64,000 nt of DNA, taken from contig JAKQIT010000074.1 of the NCBI GenBank assembly GCA_029556915.1, positions 248,001 to 312,000 of the forward strand, given 5' to 3'. Made by a program: the position numbers and the translations under genes. The notes below the pieces were generated by a model. The model did no database searches. It saw only the letters and a list, made by a program, of their open reading frames with translations, and had not been told where the DNA came from. Of this stretch, positions 16,275-26,028 are shown in pieces (the first letter of the stretch is position 1; the number at the start of each line of letters is the position of its first letter). This DNA is from Pseudomonadota bacterium (GTDB taxonomy: Bacteria; Pseudomonadota; Gammaproteobacteria; Burkholderiales; Methylophilaceae).

Positions 16275-17285
16275 TTATTTCGTAACAAACAGTTTTGTAT
16301 AATCAACCAGCAAGGTTTCCATCTGCAACTCATGGTTGAGTGGATGCAATGCTAATTGACGTAATGCATCTAGTTTTTTTTGTAGTTGGAACAAAGCACT
16401 TAAGTTTACCTTGTCAGCCAAAACTTGCAAAGTATTTACTTGCGCCAAATGATAGCGCGCTTGTTTGGCCAACCGCATTGCGGCCAAATCATACAACCAT
16501 TTTTGCAGTGCCATAATGCCTGTTTCAACGGAGTTAACTTGCAACATCGGTGCAACGGTGGAAGGTTGTAATGTTGCCCCTAGCGCCAGTTGCTTCCAAA
16601 CTTCAGTCAATTGGGGAAACTGCGATTGTTCAGCAAACACCCGTATTGGAGAACCATCTGAATAAGCTAATTGCTGCTTAGCATTGGGTATATTTTGCGC
16701 GTTTAGCCATGCTAGCGCTTGCGCTTCACTTGGGATTGGCATGTTCACTTTTTGGCAACGGCTAATAATAGTCGGTAATAATCGCTGCAATTGGTGTGCC
16801 ACAAGGATAAAAATGACACCAGAAGCTGGTTCTTCAAGCATTTTTAGTAAGGCGTTTGCAGAGGCAATATTGAGAGATTCTGCTGGATGAATCAAGACCA
16901 CGCGCACACCGCCACTGCGATGGCTGCTTAGGTTTAAAAACCCACTGAGCTCGCGAATCTGCGCCACAGAAATTTGCGTTTTCTTTTTTGTTTTTTTAGC
17001 GGGTGCGCCCTCTTCCTCTGTCTCACTTTCTTGCTCTGGACTCAATGTCCGAAAGTCTGGGTGACTATCATCTTTAAACCAATGACAACTTGCGCAATCA
17101 CCACAGGCATGGCCTGTAGCATTTTTGTTTACACATAATAATGATTGGCTGAAATGCTTAGCAAACTCAAACTTACCAATACCTGCGCGACCATGAAATA
17201 GCAGTGCGTGCGCTTGCCGTGATGGGTCATGGTTTAAATGCTGCCAAACCCCATTTTGCCACGGATATAATTTATTTGAATTCAT
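16275..17285 (-). CDS. holB: DNA polymerase III delta-prime subunit
   Basis: Clamp-loader subunit of the replicative polymerase. The 336-residue chain has an AAA+ Walker A motif FHGRAGIGKFEFAKHF (about 29-44) and a zinc module with cysteines in CVNKNATGHACGDCASC (about 52-68). SNASANALLKMLEEP-type sequence (here NIASANALLKMLEEPA) provides the sensor-1 region, and SRCQKVNMP the SRC arginine-finger motif. A lysine-rich insert (EEGAPAKKTKKKTQ) after the zinc module is unusual but hydrophilic. Its ATG overlaps the tmk stop (ATGA). Confidence 0.93.
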   Translation of the reverse strand: MNSNKLYPWQNGVWQHLNHDPSRQAHALLFHGRAGIGKFEFAKHFSQSLLCVNKNATGHACGDCASCHWFKDDSHPDFRTLSPEQESETEEEGAPAKKTKKKTQISVAQIRELSGFLNLSSHRSGGVRVVLIHPAESLNIASANALLKMLEEPASGVIFILVAHQLQRLLPTIISRCQKVNMPIPSEAQALAWLNAQNIPNAKQQLAYSDGSPIRVFAEQSQFPQLTEVWKQLALGATLQPSTVAPMLQVNSVETGIMALQKWLYDLAAMRLAKQARYHLAQVNTLQVLADKVNLSALFQLQKKLDALRQLALHPLNHELQMETLLVDYTKLFVTK

Positions 17286-17884
17286 ACTGTTGAGATTATT
17301 TCTTCAACTAATTTCTTAACTTCAGATAAAGGTTTATTTGCGTCAATAATGCGAAATCTAGCTGGGTTATCAAAAGCTCTTTGCAAGTATATTGTGCGAA
17401 TTTTACTAAAAAAATCGGCACTTTCACGCTCGAATTTATCTGGTGTTCTGGCACTTGCCAAACGTTGCACGCTCACTTCAACAGGCACATCAAACAACAA
17501 TGTCACATCTGGCTGTAAATCTGCTTGCACCCAACGCTCTAACTGTGCAATTTTCTCAACATCCACGCCCTTTGCTCCAGCTTGATAAGCATAAGTAGCA
17601 TCGGTAAAACGGTCTGACAACACATACGCACCACGCGCTAGCGCGGGCGCTATGACGCGGGCAATATGCTCACGCCTAGCCGCAAACATTAGTAAGGTTT
17701 CAGTTTCAGCGTCCATCGACTCATGTAACAAAAGCGCACGCAAACGCTCACCAAGTGGTGTGCCGCCAGGCTCGCGCGTCGAAATCACCTCATGACCACG
17801 CGACGCTAACAAAGCAATGATATTAGGAATATGCGTACTTTTACCCGCACCATCCATGCCTTCTAAAGTAATAAACTTACCCAT
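17282..17884 (-). CDS. tmk: Thymidylate kinase
   Basis: Phosphorylates dTMP to dTDP with ATP. The 200-residue protein has the P-loop GMDGAGKST (9-17), the nucleotide motif TREPGGTPLGE (36-46), the DR motif LSDRFTDATYAYQ (about 89-101) and a lid region ASARTPDKFERESADF. It lies 6 bases after mltG and overlaps holB by 4 bases, as in the conserved pabC-mltG-tmk-holB order. Confidence 0.96.
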   Translation of the reverse strand: MGKFITLEGMDGAGKSTHIPNIIALLASRGHEVISTREPGGTPLGERLRALLLHESMDAETETLLMFAARREHIARVIAPALARGAYVLSDRFTDATYAYQAGAKGVDVEKIAQLERWVQADLQPDVTLLFDVPVEVSVQRLASARTPDKFERESADFFSKIRTIYLQRAFDNPARFRIIDANKPLSEVKKLVEEIISTV

Positions 17885-17890
17885 AATAGA

Positions 17891-18886
17891 TTATTTTTTT
17901 AATTGATATTTAACAACAGCACGGTTGTGGTCTTGTAAATTATTAGTAAATGCATGGCTACCATCACCCTTACCTACAAAATATAAAGCCTTGGTTTCTT
18001 CTGGGTGCAAGGCGGCCTCAATCGCTGCCAAGCCTGGCATTGCAATAGGCGTTGGTGGCAATCCCTCTCGCGTATAAGTATTGTAGGGCGTGTCCGTTAA
18101 TAAATCCTTTTTACGAATATTACCGTCATAATCTTCGCCCATGCCATAAATGACGGTGGGATCCGTTTGCAAACGCATCCCCTTGCGTAAACGGTTTATA
18201 AATACCCCTGCAATCATCGGACGTTCGCTTGCTTTGCCAGTTTCTTTTTCTACGATAGAAGCCATGATGAGTGCTTCGTAACTGTTTTTATAAGGCAAAT
18301 TAGCTGCACGCCCTTCCCACGCTTTGGCTAGCTTAGTTTGCATGGCATCATAACTACGCTGTAACACTACGGTGTCTGCCGTGCCTCTATCAAAATAAAA
18401 GGTATCGGGAAAAAATAAGCCTTCTGCTTTGCTATAGCTTGAACCCATTTGTTTTAATATTTCCGATTCAGACAAAGTTGCTACGGTTTGTTTAAGCGCA
18501 TCGTTTTGTTTCATTTTTTTGCGCATTTGGGCAAAAGTACGCCCTTCGATGAAAGTTAAGCTTCCCTGGGTGGCCTTGCCGTTATTGAGTGAAAGCAATA
18601 ATTGATACGGTGAAACATTTTTATTCAGCGTGTAATTACCCGCCTGTAAACTTGGCTCTTTACGTAACAATTTTGCCAAAATAATAAATCCCCATGGCTC
18701 TTTGAGCACCTCTTGTTGCACAAGTTGTTGTGCGATGCTTTTTAGGCTGCTTTTGGGCGCAATGGTAATTTCTTGGCTAGTTGGCTTTAAATTGAGCGGC
18801 GTGACCGCATAATATGCTAACCAAGCGCTAGCAATAAGTATTGCCAGCACTCCTATAATGAACAGCTTTTTAAATAATCGCATCAT
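17891..18886 (-). CDS. mltG: Endolytic murein transglycosylase MltG
   Basis: A bitopic inner-membrane lytic transglycosylase that cuts nascent glycan strands and sets their length. The 331-residue protein has one N-terminal transmembrane helix (FIIGVLAILIASAWLAYYAV, about 9-28), a LysM-like segment, and the YceG catalytic domain. The catalytic glutamate is in MASIVEKETG, and the family sequences LQTDPTVIYGMG and PYNTYTREGLPPTPIAMPG are present. It follows pabC by 21 bases. Confidence 0.95.
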   Translation of the reverse strand: MMRLFKKLFIIGVLAILIASAWLAYYAVTPLNLKPTSQEITIAPKSSLKSIAQQLVQQEVLKEPWGFIILAKLLRKEPSLQAGNYTLNKNVSPYQLLLSLNNGKATQGSLTFIEGRTFAQMRKKMKQNDALKQTVATLSESEILKQMGSSYSKAEGLFFPDTFYFDRGTADTVVLQRSYDAMQTKLAKAWEGRAANLPYKNSYEALIMASIVEKETGKASERPMIAGVFINRLRKGMRLQTDPTVIYGMGEDYDGNIRKKDLLTDTPYNTYTREGLPPTPIAMPGLAAIEAALHPEETKALYFVGKGDGSHAFTNNLQDHNRAVVKYQLKK

Positions 18887-18907
18887 ATTTTTGTATCTAA
18901 AAATATA

Positions 18908-19741
18908 TTACTGCCGAAGCAAACTTCTGAAGTTAGTTGCCAAGGCCTGCGCTTGCCATGTGTGATTGTTAACTGAAACCACTTGAAAAGTGCCAATTAA
19001 ACTATTGCAAATCAACACCTCATCTGCTTTCAGCAAATCGGCAAATGACACAGGCTTAACTTCAGTTTGCAAATTGAGTACATTTGCCAGCCCTAAAATG
19101 CGTTGCCGCGTGACACCTGCTACCCCACATTGACTTAAATCTGGCGTAACGAGCAGATTTTTATACCGCGCAAAAATATTACTCATGGTGCATTCAATCA
19201 CATTTTCCTGCGTATCTAGCATTAAGCCATCAAAAATCGCCTCATTGCTCCACTCCATGCGCGCCAGCACATTTTCTAGGCGGTTGAGATGCTTGATACC
19301 AGCCAACTTAGCTTGCATACTCAAACGCGTTTCGCACAAGTGCAAGCGCACGCCATCTTTAGCATATGTGCTTGGATACTCCGGCATGGCAGATTTTATT
19401 AGCACCCGCGTGGGCGAGGTCACCGCTGGCGGCTTATAGCCACGCTCACCTTCACCACGGGTAATAATGATTTTAGCTACGGCTAGACGATTTTCTGCAA
19501 TATCTTCTGCACTAAAATTCTGTTGAAAATCGCTCATCAATAACTCTGCACTCGGGCAAACAATGCCAATCGCAGCACAATCCGCCACTAATTTTTGATA
19601 ATGTAGCGGCCAATCCACTGGCAAACCGCCACGCATTAGCATCGTGCGAAAAACGCCATCGCCATAAGAAAACCCGCGATCAAGCGGCGAAATCGTATGG
19701 CTAAAACTGCCGTTAATCAGATAAGTTGGAGAAACTGACAT
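18908..19741 (-). CDS. pabC: Aminodeoxychorismate lyase
   Basis: PLP enzyme that releases p-aminobenzoate and pyruvate from aminodeoxychorismate, completing the work of PabB. It has 277 residues of the class IV aminotransferase fold. The N-terminal NGSFSHTISPLDRGFSYGDG, the catalytic lysine in IKHLNRLENVLAR, and the phosphate-binding ECTMSNIFARY and GVAGVTRQRIL are all present. It heads the pabC-mltG-tmk-holB-pilZ-tatD-MBL operon. Because H4MPT also contains a PABA-derived unit, its output may feed both folate and H4MPT. Confidence 0.94.
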   Translation of the reverse strand: MSVSPTYLINGSFSHTISPLDRGFSYGDGVFRTMLMRGGLPVDWPLHYQKLVADCAAIGIVCPSAELLMSDFQQNFSAEDIAENRLAVAKIIITRGEGERGYKPPAVTSPTRVLIKSAMPEYPSTYAKDGVRLHLCETRLSMQAKLAGIKHLNRLENVLARMEWSNEAIFDGLMLDTQENVIECTMSNIFARYKNLLVTPDLSQCGVAGVTRQRILGLANVLNLQTEVKPVSFADLLKADEVLICNSLIGTFQVVSVNNHTWQAQALATNFRSLLRQ

Positions 19742-19785
19742 GCAAGCATTATAAACGATAGTGCTGGCTGGTTGTTGGCAAAACG

Positions 19786-19801
19786 ACTGGTTTTACAGAG
19801 G
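19786..19801 (+). repeat. Possible remnant right arm of the palindromic repeat
   Basis: GACTGGTTTTACAGAGGC resembles the loop end plus right arm of the family (ACTGGCTTACAGAGGC) with one inserted base. It lies 55 bases before a complete copy. No left arm or flank is recognisable. Confidence 0.35.
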
Positions 19802-19855
19802 CTAAAAATGCAATTGATAGGCCAATAAATGTTCAATAAAAAACTTAATAAAATA

Positions 19856-19913
19856 CCCGAGAGATTTTGATGCCTCTGCAAGCCGCGTAGATACTGGCTT
19901 ACAGAGGCATCAT
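19856..19913 (+). repeat. Palindromic repeat family copy (pabC-fabF gap)
   Basis: Flank CCCGAGAGATTTTGATG, core 19873-19907 with arms CCTCTGCAAGCC and GGCTTACAGAGG around loop GCGTAGATACT. It lies between the fabF 3' end and the pabC promoter region. Confidence 0.87.
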
Positions 19914-19943
19914 TAGGATAACTAAAAAATAATGCTGGTTAAA

Positions 19944-21185
19944 CTAAACTTTTTTAAACACTAAACTACCATTGGTGCCGCCAAAACCAAAGTTGTTTTT
20001 AAGCGCGTATTCAATGTGCATATCACGCGCGGTATTCGCGCAAAAATCTAAATCACAATCAGGATCTTGGTTGAATATGTTGATGGTTGGCGGGGAAACT
20101 TGGTTATAGATTGACAGCACGATAAACACTGATTCTAATCCACCAGCACCGCCCAATAAGTGCCCTGTCATTGATTTAGTGGAGTTCACCACCAACTTAT
20201 AGGCGTGGTCGCCAAAAGCTGCTTTTATGGCATTGGTTTCATTGGCATCGCCCAATGGCGTGGACGTACCATGCGCGTTGACAAATTGCACTTCACTTGG
20301 GTTAATGCCAGCGTTGTTCATGGCGTTGCGCATTGATCTACGCGGGCCATCCATATTGGGGGCGGTCATGTGGTAGGCATCCGCGCTCATGCCGTAACCA
20401 GCGAGTTCTGCATAGATTTTTGCACCGCGCGCTTTGGCATGCTCATACTCCTCTAGCACCATCACGCCTGCGCCCTCACCTATCACAAAGCCGTCGCGGT
20501 CTTTATCCCAAGGACGGCTTGCAGTGGCTGGGTCATCATTGCGGGTTGAAAGCGCGCGCGCTGCGGCAAAGCCGCCCACGCTTAAGCGGGTAATCGCCGC
20601 TTCTGCACCACCGGCGACCATCACATCGGCATCTCCGTATTCAATCATGCGTGCGGCATCGCCAATCGAGTGTGTACCTGTTGTACAAGCCGTAACAATG
20701 GCAACATTCGGGCCTTTTAAGCCAAACATGATGCTTAAATTACCTGAAATCATATTAATAATGGTGCCAGGAATAAAAAATGGCGAGATTTTACGCGGGC
20801 CAGATTCTTGATACAGAATATCAGTATCTTCAATCAACTGCATACCACCAATACCAGAGCCAATCGAAACACCAATGCGCTCTGCATTTTCTTCCGTCAC
20901 CTCAATACCAGAGTCTTTAAAGGCTTCAATGCCCGCAGCTAGCCCATATTGAATAAACGTATCCATACGGCGCGCGTCTTTGGCTGAAATATAGTCCTCT
21001 GGGTTGAAGTTTTTCACTTCACCAGCGACCGTTGAAGCGAAAGCGCTCGCATCAAATTTGGTAATTTGTGTAATGCCAGATTGACCTGCAAGCAGATTAT
21101 CCCAAGCGTTTTTTACGCCATTACCCACTGGTGAAATAACACCCAATCCAGTCACCACAACTCTACGTTTTGAACTATTAGCCAT
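19944..21185 (-). CDS. fabF: 3-oxoacyl-[acyl-carrier-protein] synthase II
   Basis: Elongating condensing enzyme of fatty acid synthesis, also needed for cis-vaccenate. The catalytic triad is visible: cysteine 167 in VTACTTG, histidines in [11 protein letters not shown] and [12 protein letters not shown]; the glycine-rich end is [15 protein letters not shown] start at ATG 21185 ([15 protein letters not shown], 413 residues), preceded by AAAGG. An upstream TTG in frame would run translation through the acpP terminator hairpin and is rejected. It is separated from acpP by a 34-base perfect palindrome. Confidence 0.95.
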   Translation of the reverse strand: MANSSKRRVVVTGLGVISPVGNGVKNAWDNLLAGQSGITQITKFDASAFASTVAGEVKNFNPEDYISAKDARRMDTFIQYGLAAGIEAFKDSGIEVTEENAERIGVSIGSGIGGMQLIEDTDILYQESGPRKISPFFIPGTIINMISGNLSIMFGLKGPNVAIVTACTTGTHSIGDAARMIEYGDADVMVAGGAEAAITRLSVGGFAAARALSTRNDDPATASRPWDKDRDGFVIGEGAGVMVLEEYEHAKARGAKIYAELAGYGMSADAYHMTAPNMDGPRRSMRNAMNNAGINPSEVQFVNAHGTSTPLGDANETNAIKAAFGDHAYKLVVNSTKSMTGHLLGGAGGLESVFIVLSIYNQVSPPTINIFNQDPDCDLDFCANTARDMHIEYALKNNFGFGGTNGSLVFKKV

Positions 21186-21210
21186 GAAAAAAGCCTTTGA
21201 AAGCCCTGCA

Positions 21211-21253
21211 AAAATGAAAAAGGCAATAAACTCCAATTGGAGTTTATTGCCTT
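21211..21253 (-). terminator. Intercistronic terminator/attenuator between acpP and fabF
   Basis: A perfect 34-base palindrome (220-253 within the 21,000s): left half AAGGCAATAAACTCCAA and its exact complement. On the minus strand it is followed by TTTTTCATTTTT. It begins just after the acpP stop codon and ends about 30 bases before the fabF ATG. It should end most acpP transcripts and let a fraction through to fabF. Confidence 0.85.
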
Positions 21254-21265
21254 ACGGAATGCGAA

Positions 21266-21502
21266 TTACTTCAGGTTGGTATTGATGTAATCAATCGCCA
21301 ATTGTACTGTGGTGATTTTTTCTGCTTCTTCGTCAGGAATTTCGCAGTCAAATTCTTCTTCTAGTGCCATCACTAACTCTACTGTATCCAGTGAATCAGC
21401 ACCCAAATCATCAACAAATGATGATGCGTTTTTAACGTCAGCCTCATTTGCACCTAATTGTTCAGCAACAATTTTTTTAACACGTTGTTCGATGTCAGAC
21501 AT
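21266..21502 (-). CDS. acpP: Acyl carrier protein
   Basis: Carries growing acyl chains on a 4'-phosphopantetheine arm. The 78-residue acidic protein has the attachment serine S37 in [13 protein letters not shown]. It begins [17 protein letters not shown], standard for the family. It is flanked by fabG upstream (110-base gap) and fabF downstream, with a strong terminator hairpin directly after its stop codon, which fits the high level of ACP needed relative to the enzymes. Confidence 0.97.
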   Translation of the reverse strand: MSDIEQRVKKIVAEQLGANEADVKNASSFVDDLGADSLDTVELVMALEEEFDCEIPDEEAEKITTVQLAIDYINTNLK

Positions 21503-21612
21503 CTAATTACCCCTTCAATATGAAAAATAGCCTTACAGCCAATGCGTATTCTATCAAATTTATAAAAGAATACAAAAAAACTTAAATACCGTTAATTTAA
21601 CGCAATAAATAA

Positions 21613-22368
21613 TTAAACCATTAACATGCCACCGTTAACGTGAATCGTTTCACCCGTTATATACGCGGCACTAGGTGAGGCTAAAAACGCTACGGTTGCA
21701 GCAATCTCATTCACATGCCCCAAGCGGCCTAGCGGCACGCGCTCTAGCATTTTGGTTTTAATATTTTCGGGCAACTCTGCTGTCATGTCCGTTTCAATAA
21801 AGCCTGGCGCTACACAGTTCACAGTAATATTGCGACTACCCACTTCTTGGGCAAGCGATTTAGTAAAGCCTGTCATGCCAGCCTTTGCCGCGGCATAATT
21901 CACTTGTCCCGCATTACCCATATGGCCCACTACGCTTGAAATGCTAATAATGCGACCTACGCGCGCCTTCATCATCGGGCGCAACACGGCTTGGCTCATC
22001 CGATAAACTGAAGTTAAATTAGTGCTAATCACGGCATTCCAATCTTCATCGCTCATCCGCATGAGTAAAGTATCTTTAGTGATACCAGCGTTATTCACTA
22101 AAATAGATACATCACCAAACTCTGTAGCAATCTGCTTGAGCACCGATTCGATTTGTGTAGCATCGTTCACATCTAGCGCTAATCCTTTGCCTTTAATGCC
22201 AGCAGCTTGCAAGCTGGCGTTGATATTATCAGCACCTGCTGCACTGGTGGCAGTGCCAATGACAGTTGCGCCTTGCTTGCCTAGCTCTTGTGCAATAGCG
22301 GCGCCAATCCCCCTACTTGCCCCAGTGACCAAAGCGATTTGACCTGCTAACAGTGAAATATTTGCCAT
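21613..22368 (-). CDS. fabG: 3-oxoacyl-[acyl-carrier-protein] reductase
   Basis: NADPH-dependent short-chain dehydrogenase that reduces 3-oxoacyl-ACP. The 251-residue protein has the cofactor loop TGASRGIGAAIAQEL (15-29), NNAGITKDTLL (about 91-101), the catalytic serine in ISISSVVGHMG, and YAAAKAGM (Tyr-x3-Lys). The end GETIHVNGGMLMV is typical. It follows fabD by 10 bases in the fabH-fabD-fabG-acpP order found in many proteobacteria. Confidence 0.95.
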   Translation of the reverse strand: MANISLLAGQIALVTGASRGIGAAIAQELGKQGATVIGTATSAAGADNINASLQAAGIKGKGLALDVNDATQIESVLKQIATEFGDVSILVNNAGITKDTLLMRMSDEDWNAVISTNLTSVYRMSQAVLRPMMKARVGRIISISSVVGHMGNAGQVNYAAAKAGMTGFTKSLAQEVGSRNITVNCVAPGFIETDMTAELPENIKTKMLERVPLGRLGHVNEIAATVAFLASPSAAYITGETIHVNGGMLMV

Positions 22369-22378
22369 ATATTATTCC

Positions 22379-23299
22379 TTACATTGCTATCTCTAAAAAT
22401 GCTTCATTGGAGGTAAAGGCCACACAAGGCAACTCTGCCACAATACGTTTGGTAAGACCCGCTAACACTTTACCTGGGCCACATTCAGCCGCTTGCATAA
22501 CGCCTTGCGCATGCACAGCCTGAACGGTTTCTACCCAACGCACAGGACTATAAAGTTGACGCACTAACGCGTCCTTGATTTTATCGACTTCGCTATAACT
22601 TGCAACATCCGCATTATGGATGACCGAAATTTGTGGCGTATGCACCGCAACATTTTCTAGATACGCTGCCAGCTTTACTGCCGCTGGTTTCATTAGTGCG
22701 CAATGGGATGGCACGCTCACGGGCAGCGGTAATGCGCGTTTTGCCCCTTTTTCTTTAGCAACAGCCATACCACGCTCTACAGCGGCTTTATTGCCTGCAA
22801 TCACTACTTGGCCTGGCGAATTAAAGTTTACAGCTTCACAAACTTCATTTTGCGTGGCTTCGGCACACACGGCGCGCACCACATGATCTTCTAACCCCAA
22901 AATAGCCGCCATAGCGCCCACACCTTCGGGGACGGCATTTTGCATCGCTTCGGCACGAAATTTCACTAAAGGTAGCGCATCGGCAAAGCTTAAAGCATTA
23001 GCCGCCACTAATGCCGTATATTCACCCAAACTATGGCCAGCCAAAACGTTAGGCTGACTCGCATTTGTAGCTTGATAAGCGCGCCACGTGGCAATGCCTG
23101 CTGTGAGCATTAAAGGTTGCGTGTGCTGCGTAAGATTTAATAGCTCATTTGGCTCAGTTGCCATCGCCCAAAAATCTACACCTAATATATCCGAAGCCTC
23201 AACAAAGGTTTTTTTTATCACTGGATTGTCACCAAATCCTGCCATCATGCCTACCGACTGTGAACCTTGACCAGGAAAGAAAATTGCAAGTTTACTCAT
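22379..23299 (-). CDS. fabD: Malonyl-CoA:ACP transacylase
   Basis: Loads malonate onto ACP. The 306-residue protein has the nucleophile serine S90 in LAGHSLGEYTAL, the N-terminal FFPGQGSQSVGM (oxyanion region, 8-19), the arginine in VKFRAEAMQ and the histidine in PVSVPSHCALM. All catalytic residues are present. It lies between fabH (66-base gap) and fabG on the same strand. Confidence 0.96.
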   Translation of the reverse strand: MSKLAIFFPGQGSQSVGMMAGFGDNPVIKKTFVEASDILGVDFWAMATEPNELLNLTQHTQPLMLTAGIATWRAYQATNASQPNVLAGHSLGEYTALVAANALSFADALPLVKFRAEAMQNAVPEGVGAMAAILGLEDHVVRAVCAEATQNEVCEAVNFNSPGQVVIAGNKAAVERGMAVAKEKGAKRALPLPVSVPSHCALMKPAAVKLAAYLENVAVHTPQISVIHNADVASYSEVDKIKDALVRQLYSPVRWVETVQAVHAQGVMQAAECGPGKVLAGLTKRIVAELPCVAFTSNEAFLEIAM

Positions 23300-23365
23300 A
23301 ATAATTTACTTTAAATAAAATTTTTAACTTAATGAATATTATAATATTTGTATTACTAATACTAC

Positions 23366-24325
23366 CTAATATTTAATCAGCGCAGAACCCCAGGTAAAAC
23401 CGCCACCAAACGCTTCCATCAAAATAATTTCATCACGTTTAATACGTCCATCCCGCACAGCCACGTCTAAAGCCAATGGAATAGATGCCGCTGAAGTATT
23501 ACCGTGCTCACTTACCGTCACCACAACATGATCCATGCTCATATCTAGTTTTTTAGCAGTGGCTTGCAAAATACGAATATTGGCCTGATGCGGCACCAAC
23601 CAGTCTATATCAGACTTTTGCATACCGTTGGCAGTTAAAGTTTCGTCCACAATTTGGTCTAAGGTATTCACCGCCATTTTAAATACAGCGTTACCTTCCA
23701 TCATCACGGTATCTTTGCCCTCAGCATTACGCGGCACATGCAACATGTTTTCATAATTGCCATCTGCATGTAAGTGGGTAGAAATAATGCCTTGCGTTTC
23801 ACTCGCCTGTAAAATCACTGCGCCCGCACCATCACCCCATAAAATGCAATTACTTCTGTCGGTGTAATCGGTGATGCGCGAAAAAGTTTCCGCACCAATC
23901 ACCAAGGCACACTTGCTTGTGCCAACTTTAATGAAGTTATCCGCCGTCGCTAGCGCATAAATAAAACCACTACAAACTGCCTGCACATCAAATGCTGGGC
24001 AGCCTGAAATCCCTAATTTACGCTGAACAATTGTGGCTACGCTGGGAAATACTTTATCTGGGGTCGTGGTAGCAACAACGATTAAATCTATTTGGCTGGC
24101 ATCAATCCCCGCGCTGGCAATGGCGTTTTGCGCTGCCTTAAAAGCCAAATCACTGGTAAATTCATCATCAGCGGCAATATGGCGCTCTCGAATACCAGTA
24201 CGGGCAAAAATCCACTCATCAGTGGTCTCTACCATGTGCTCCAAATCGGCATTAGTGAGCAATTTTTCAGGCAAATAACTGCCTGTGCCCATGATTTTAG
24301 AATAAGTATTTTTTGAGTAACTCAT
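23366..24325 (-). CDS. fabH: 3-oxoacyl-[acyl-carrier-protein] synthase III
   Basis: Starts fatty acid synthesis by condensing acetyl-CoA with malonyl-ACP. The 319-residue protein carries the Cys-His-Asn triad: C118 in [11 protein letters not shown], histidine in [11 protein letters not shown] and asparagine in [14 protein letters not shown]. The ending [16 protein letters not shown] is characteristic. Its ATG overlaps the plsX stop by four bases (ATGA), so the two are translationally coupled. Confidence 0.96.
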   Translation of the reverse strand: MSYSKNTYSKIMGTGSYLPEKLLTNADLEHMVETTDEWIFARTGIRERHIAADDEFTSDLAFKAAQNAIASAGIDASQIDLIVVATTTPDKVFPSVATIVQRKLGISGCPAFDVQAVCSGFIYALATADNFIKVGTSKCALVIGAETFSRITDYTDRSNCILWGDGAGAVILQASETQGIISTHLHADGNYENMLHVPRNAEGKDTVMMEGNAVFKMAVNTLDQIVDETLTANGMQKSDIDWLVPHQANIRILQATAKKLDMSMDHVVVTVSEHGNTSAASIPLALDVAVRDGRIKRDEIILMEAFGGGFTWGSALIKY

Positions 24326-25377
24326 TGAATTTCCGTGTTATTCGCATCGGCATTTGCTGGGCTTTGCGATTGTATATGTTCAATTTCCAACTGTTCGGTA
24401 ATGCGGCGTAGCACACCGCTACGCGCCTCTTCAACCGCCACATGAATGGCATTTTCAAAACCAATAATATCTGCCCCGCCATGACTTTTTACCACAATGC
24501 CACGTAAGCCCAAAAAGCTCGCACCATTATAAAGCCTTGGGTCTAAGCGCTTTTTAAACGCCTTAAGTACAGGCATAGCAATCAACCCCATCAGCTTAGT
24601 CAGCCAGTTGCGCTTAAACTCTTCTGACAAAAAACGCCCCATCATCTGCGCAACACCTTCAGATGCTTTTAAAGTGACATTACCCACAAAGCCATCACAC
24701 ACTACTAAATCTGTAGTGCCTTTAAAAATATCGTTACCCTCAACATTGCCGTAAAAATTCAAATGGCTGGCGCGTAGTAATTCGCCGGCTTGTTTAACCA
24801 CTTCATTGCCCTTAATGTCTTCACTACCAATATTTAACAATCCAACTGTTGGGCGCTCTTTATGTGCAACACACGCCACTAGCATGCTACCCATCACAGC
24901 AAATTGTAACAATTGCTCAGGGGTACTATCAGCATTAGCCCCTAAATCCATAATGTAAGTTTTGCCTTTTTGGCTAGGAAACACGCCTGCAATAGCTGGG
25001 CGGTCAATGCCAGGCAAGGTTTTGAGTACAAAACGCGCTGTTGCCATCAATGCGCCTGTGTTGCCCGCGCTTACACATGCATTAGCTTCGCCGCTTTTGA
25101 CAAGGTTAATCGCCACGCGCATGGAAGAATCTTTTTTGTTCTTTAAAGCGCTTTGTGGCGACTCGTCCATCGTCACCACCTCAGTGGCTGGATGAATGCG
25201 CAAACGCGCACTGGTGGTAGCTTTGCGCGCTTTGAGTTCTGCTTCAATTGCATCAGCCAAGCCCACCAGCACCACATTGAGCTGATCATCCTCCTTCAGT
25301 GCTTTTAACACAGCAGGAATTGTGACATGCGGGCCATGATCGCCGCCCATCGCATCTACTGAGAGAGTAATATCCAT
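24322..25377 (-). CDS. plsX: Phosphate acyltransferase PlsX
   Basis: Converts acyl-ACP to acyl-phosphate for phospholipid synthesis. I start at ATG 25377, giving 351 residues beginning [16 protein letters not shown], the normal family N-terminus; an in-frame TTG four codons upstream is less likely. Further landmarks are [31 protein letters not shown] and [15 protein letters not shown]. It sits between rpmF and fabH in the widely conserved yceD-rpmF-plsX-fabHDG-acpP-fabF order. Confidence 0.95.
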   Translation of the reverse strand: MDITLSVDAMGGDHGPHVTIPAVLKALKEDDQLNVVLVGLADAIEAELKARKATTSARLRIHPATEVVTMDESPQSALKNKKDSSMRVAINLVKSGEANACVSAGNTGALMATARFVLKTLPGIDRPAIAGVFPSQKGKTYIMDLGANADSTPEQLLQFAVMGSMLVACVAHKERPTVGLLNIGSEDIKGNEVVKQAGELLRASHLNFYGNVEGNDIFKGTTDLVVCDGFVGNVTLKASEGVAQMMGRFLSEEFKRNWLTKLMGLIAMPVLKAFKKRLDPRLYNGASFLGLRGIVVKSHGGADIIGFENAIHVAVEEARSGVLRRITEQLEIEHIQSQSPANADANNTEIQ

Positions 25378-25458
25378 GACATTAAGCAACCTGATTGAAA
25401 ATTAAACGATAACGCATCATATAAGAAGCATACTACAAATACGTGCCATACATACACC

Positions 25459-25486
25459 AACGCCGCACCAAAAATGGCGCGGCGTT
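25459..25486 (-). promoter_or_regulatory. Hairpin between rpmF and plsX
   Basis: AACGCCGC and GCGGCGTT enclose ACCAAAAATGGC, which can pair further (CCA with TGG), giving a GC-rich hairpin. No T-run follows on the minus strand, so it is unlikely to be a simple terminator. It may be a processing or mRNA-stability element separating the abundant rpmF message from plsX. Confidence 0.5.
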
Positions 25487-25562
25487 AATTTTTAAAGCAT
25501 TTAAAACAATAGCTATAAAACTAAGACTATTTATTTTATTTAACCCAAACTGGGTAAATATA

Positions 25563-25742
25563 TTAGTCGTTTTTAGTTGCTAATACTTTACGACCACGGT
25601 AGTAGCCATTTGGGCTGATGTGGTGGCGTAAGTGTGCTTCACCTGTAGTTGGCTCAACCGCCAAAGCTGGGTTAGTTAAAAAGTCATGTGAACGGTGCAT
25701 GCCGCGTTTTGACGGTGTTTTTTTGTTTTGCTGAACTGCCAT
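25563..25742 (-). CDS. rpmF: 50S ribosomal protein L32
   Basis: A 59-residue ribosomal protein read on the minus strand from ATG 25742 to TAA 25563. It begins [20 protein letters not shown] and ends [14 protein letters not shown]. The basic N-terminus and the [14 protein letters not shown] motif are diagnostic of L32. The zinc-binding cysteines of some L32 forms are absent, so this is the zinc-free type. It lies between yceD and plsX, its usual position. Confidence 0.96.
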   Translation of the reverse strand: MAVQQNKKTPSKRGMHRSHDFLTNPALAVEPTTGEAHLRHHISPNGYYRGRKVLATKND

Positions 25743-26028
25743 AATGTGTACTCCGCTATCGAATAAAACTTAGTTGCAATTTTCAAGTGATTAAGTGACG
25801 CCACCGAAAATCTAAAACCAGTAAAAATTTAAATATAGTAAAACTTAAAATAAATCAAAATGCGCCGCAACAAAACCCTGAAACCGCACACGTAAAATAA
25901 GTAATCCGCAATTATATTACAAATTTAAAACCATGTCAGCTAAATTTGACAAGCGAATACATGCAAAACAAGCCGTATTTTTCCGTCAGAAAAGCAGCAT
26001 TATTTACACCAATTTTAACAACTAAAAA
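25743..26028 (-). promoter_or_regulatory. Upstream region of rpmF (yceD-rpmF gap)
   Basis: The 409-base yceD-rpmF gap is AT-rich and has no recognisable gene. Its yceD-proximal part holds a palindromic repeat copy (26029-26095). The length suggests that rpmF-plsX has its own promoter here, but I cannot choose one -35/-10 pair. Confidence 0.35.

Noticed and set aside
21186-21236. Longer FabF start upstream of 21185
   Set aside because: It needs a TTG inside the acpP terminator hairpin, while ATG 21185 has an AAGG motif and the standard N-terminus.
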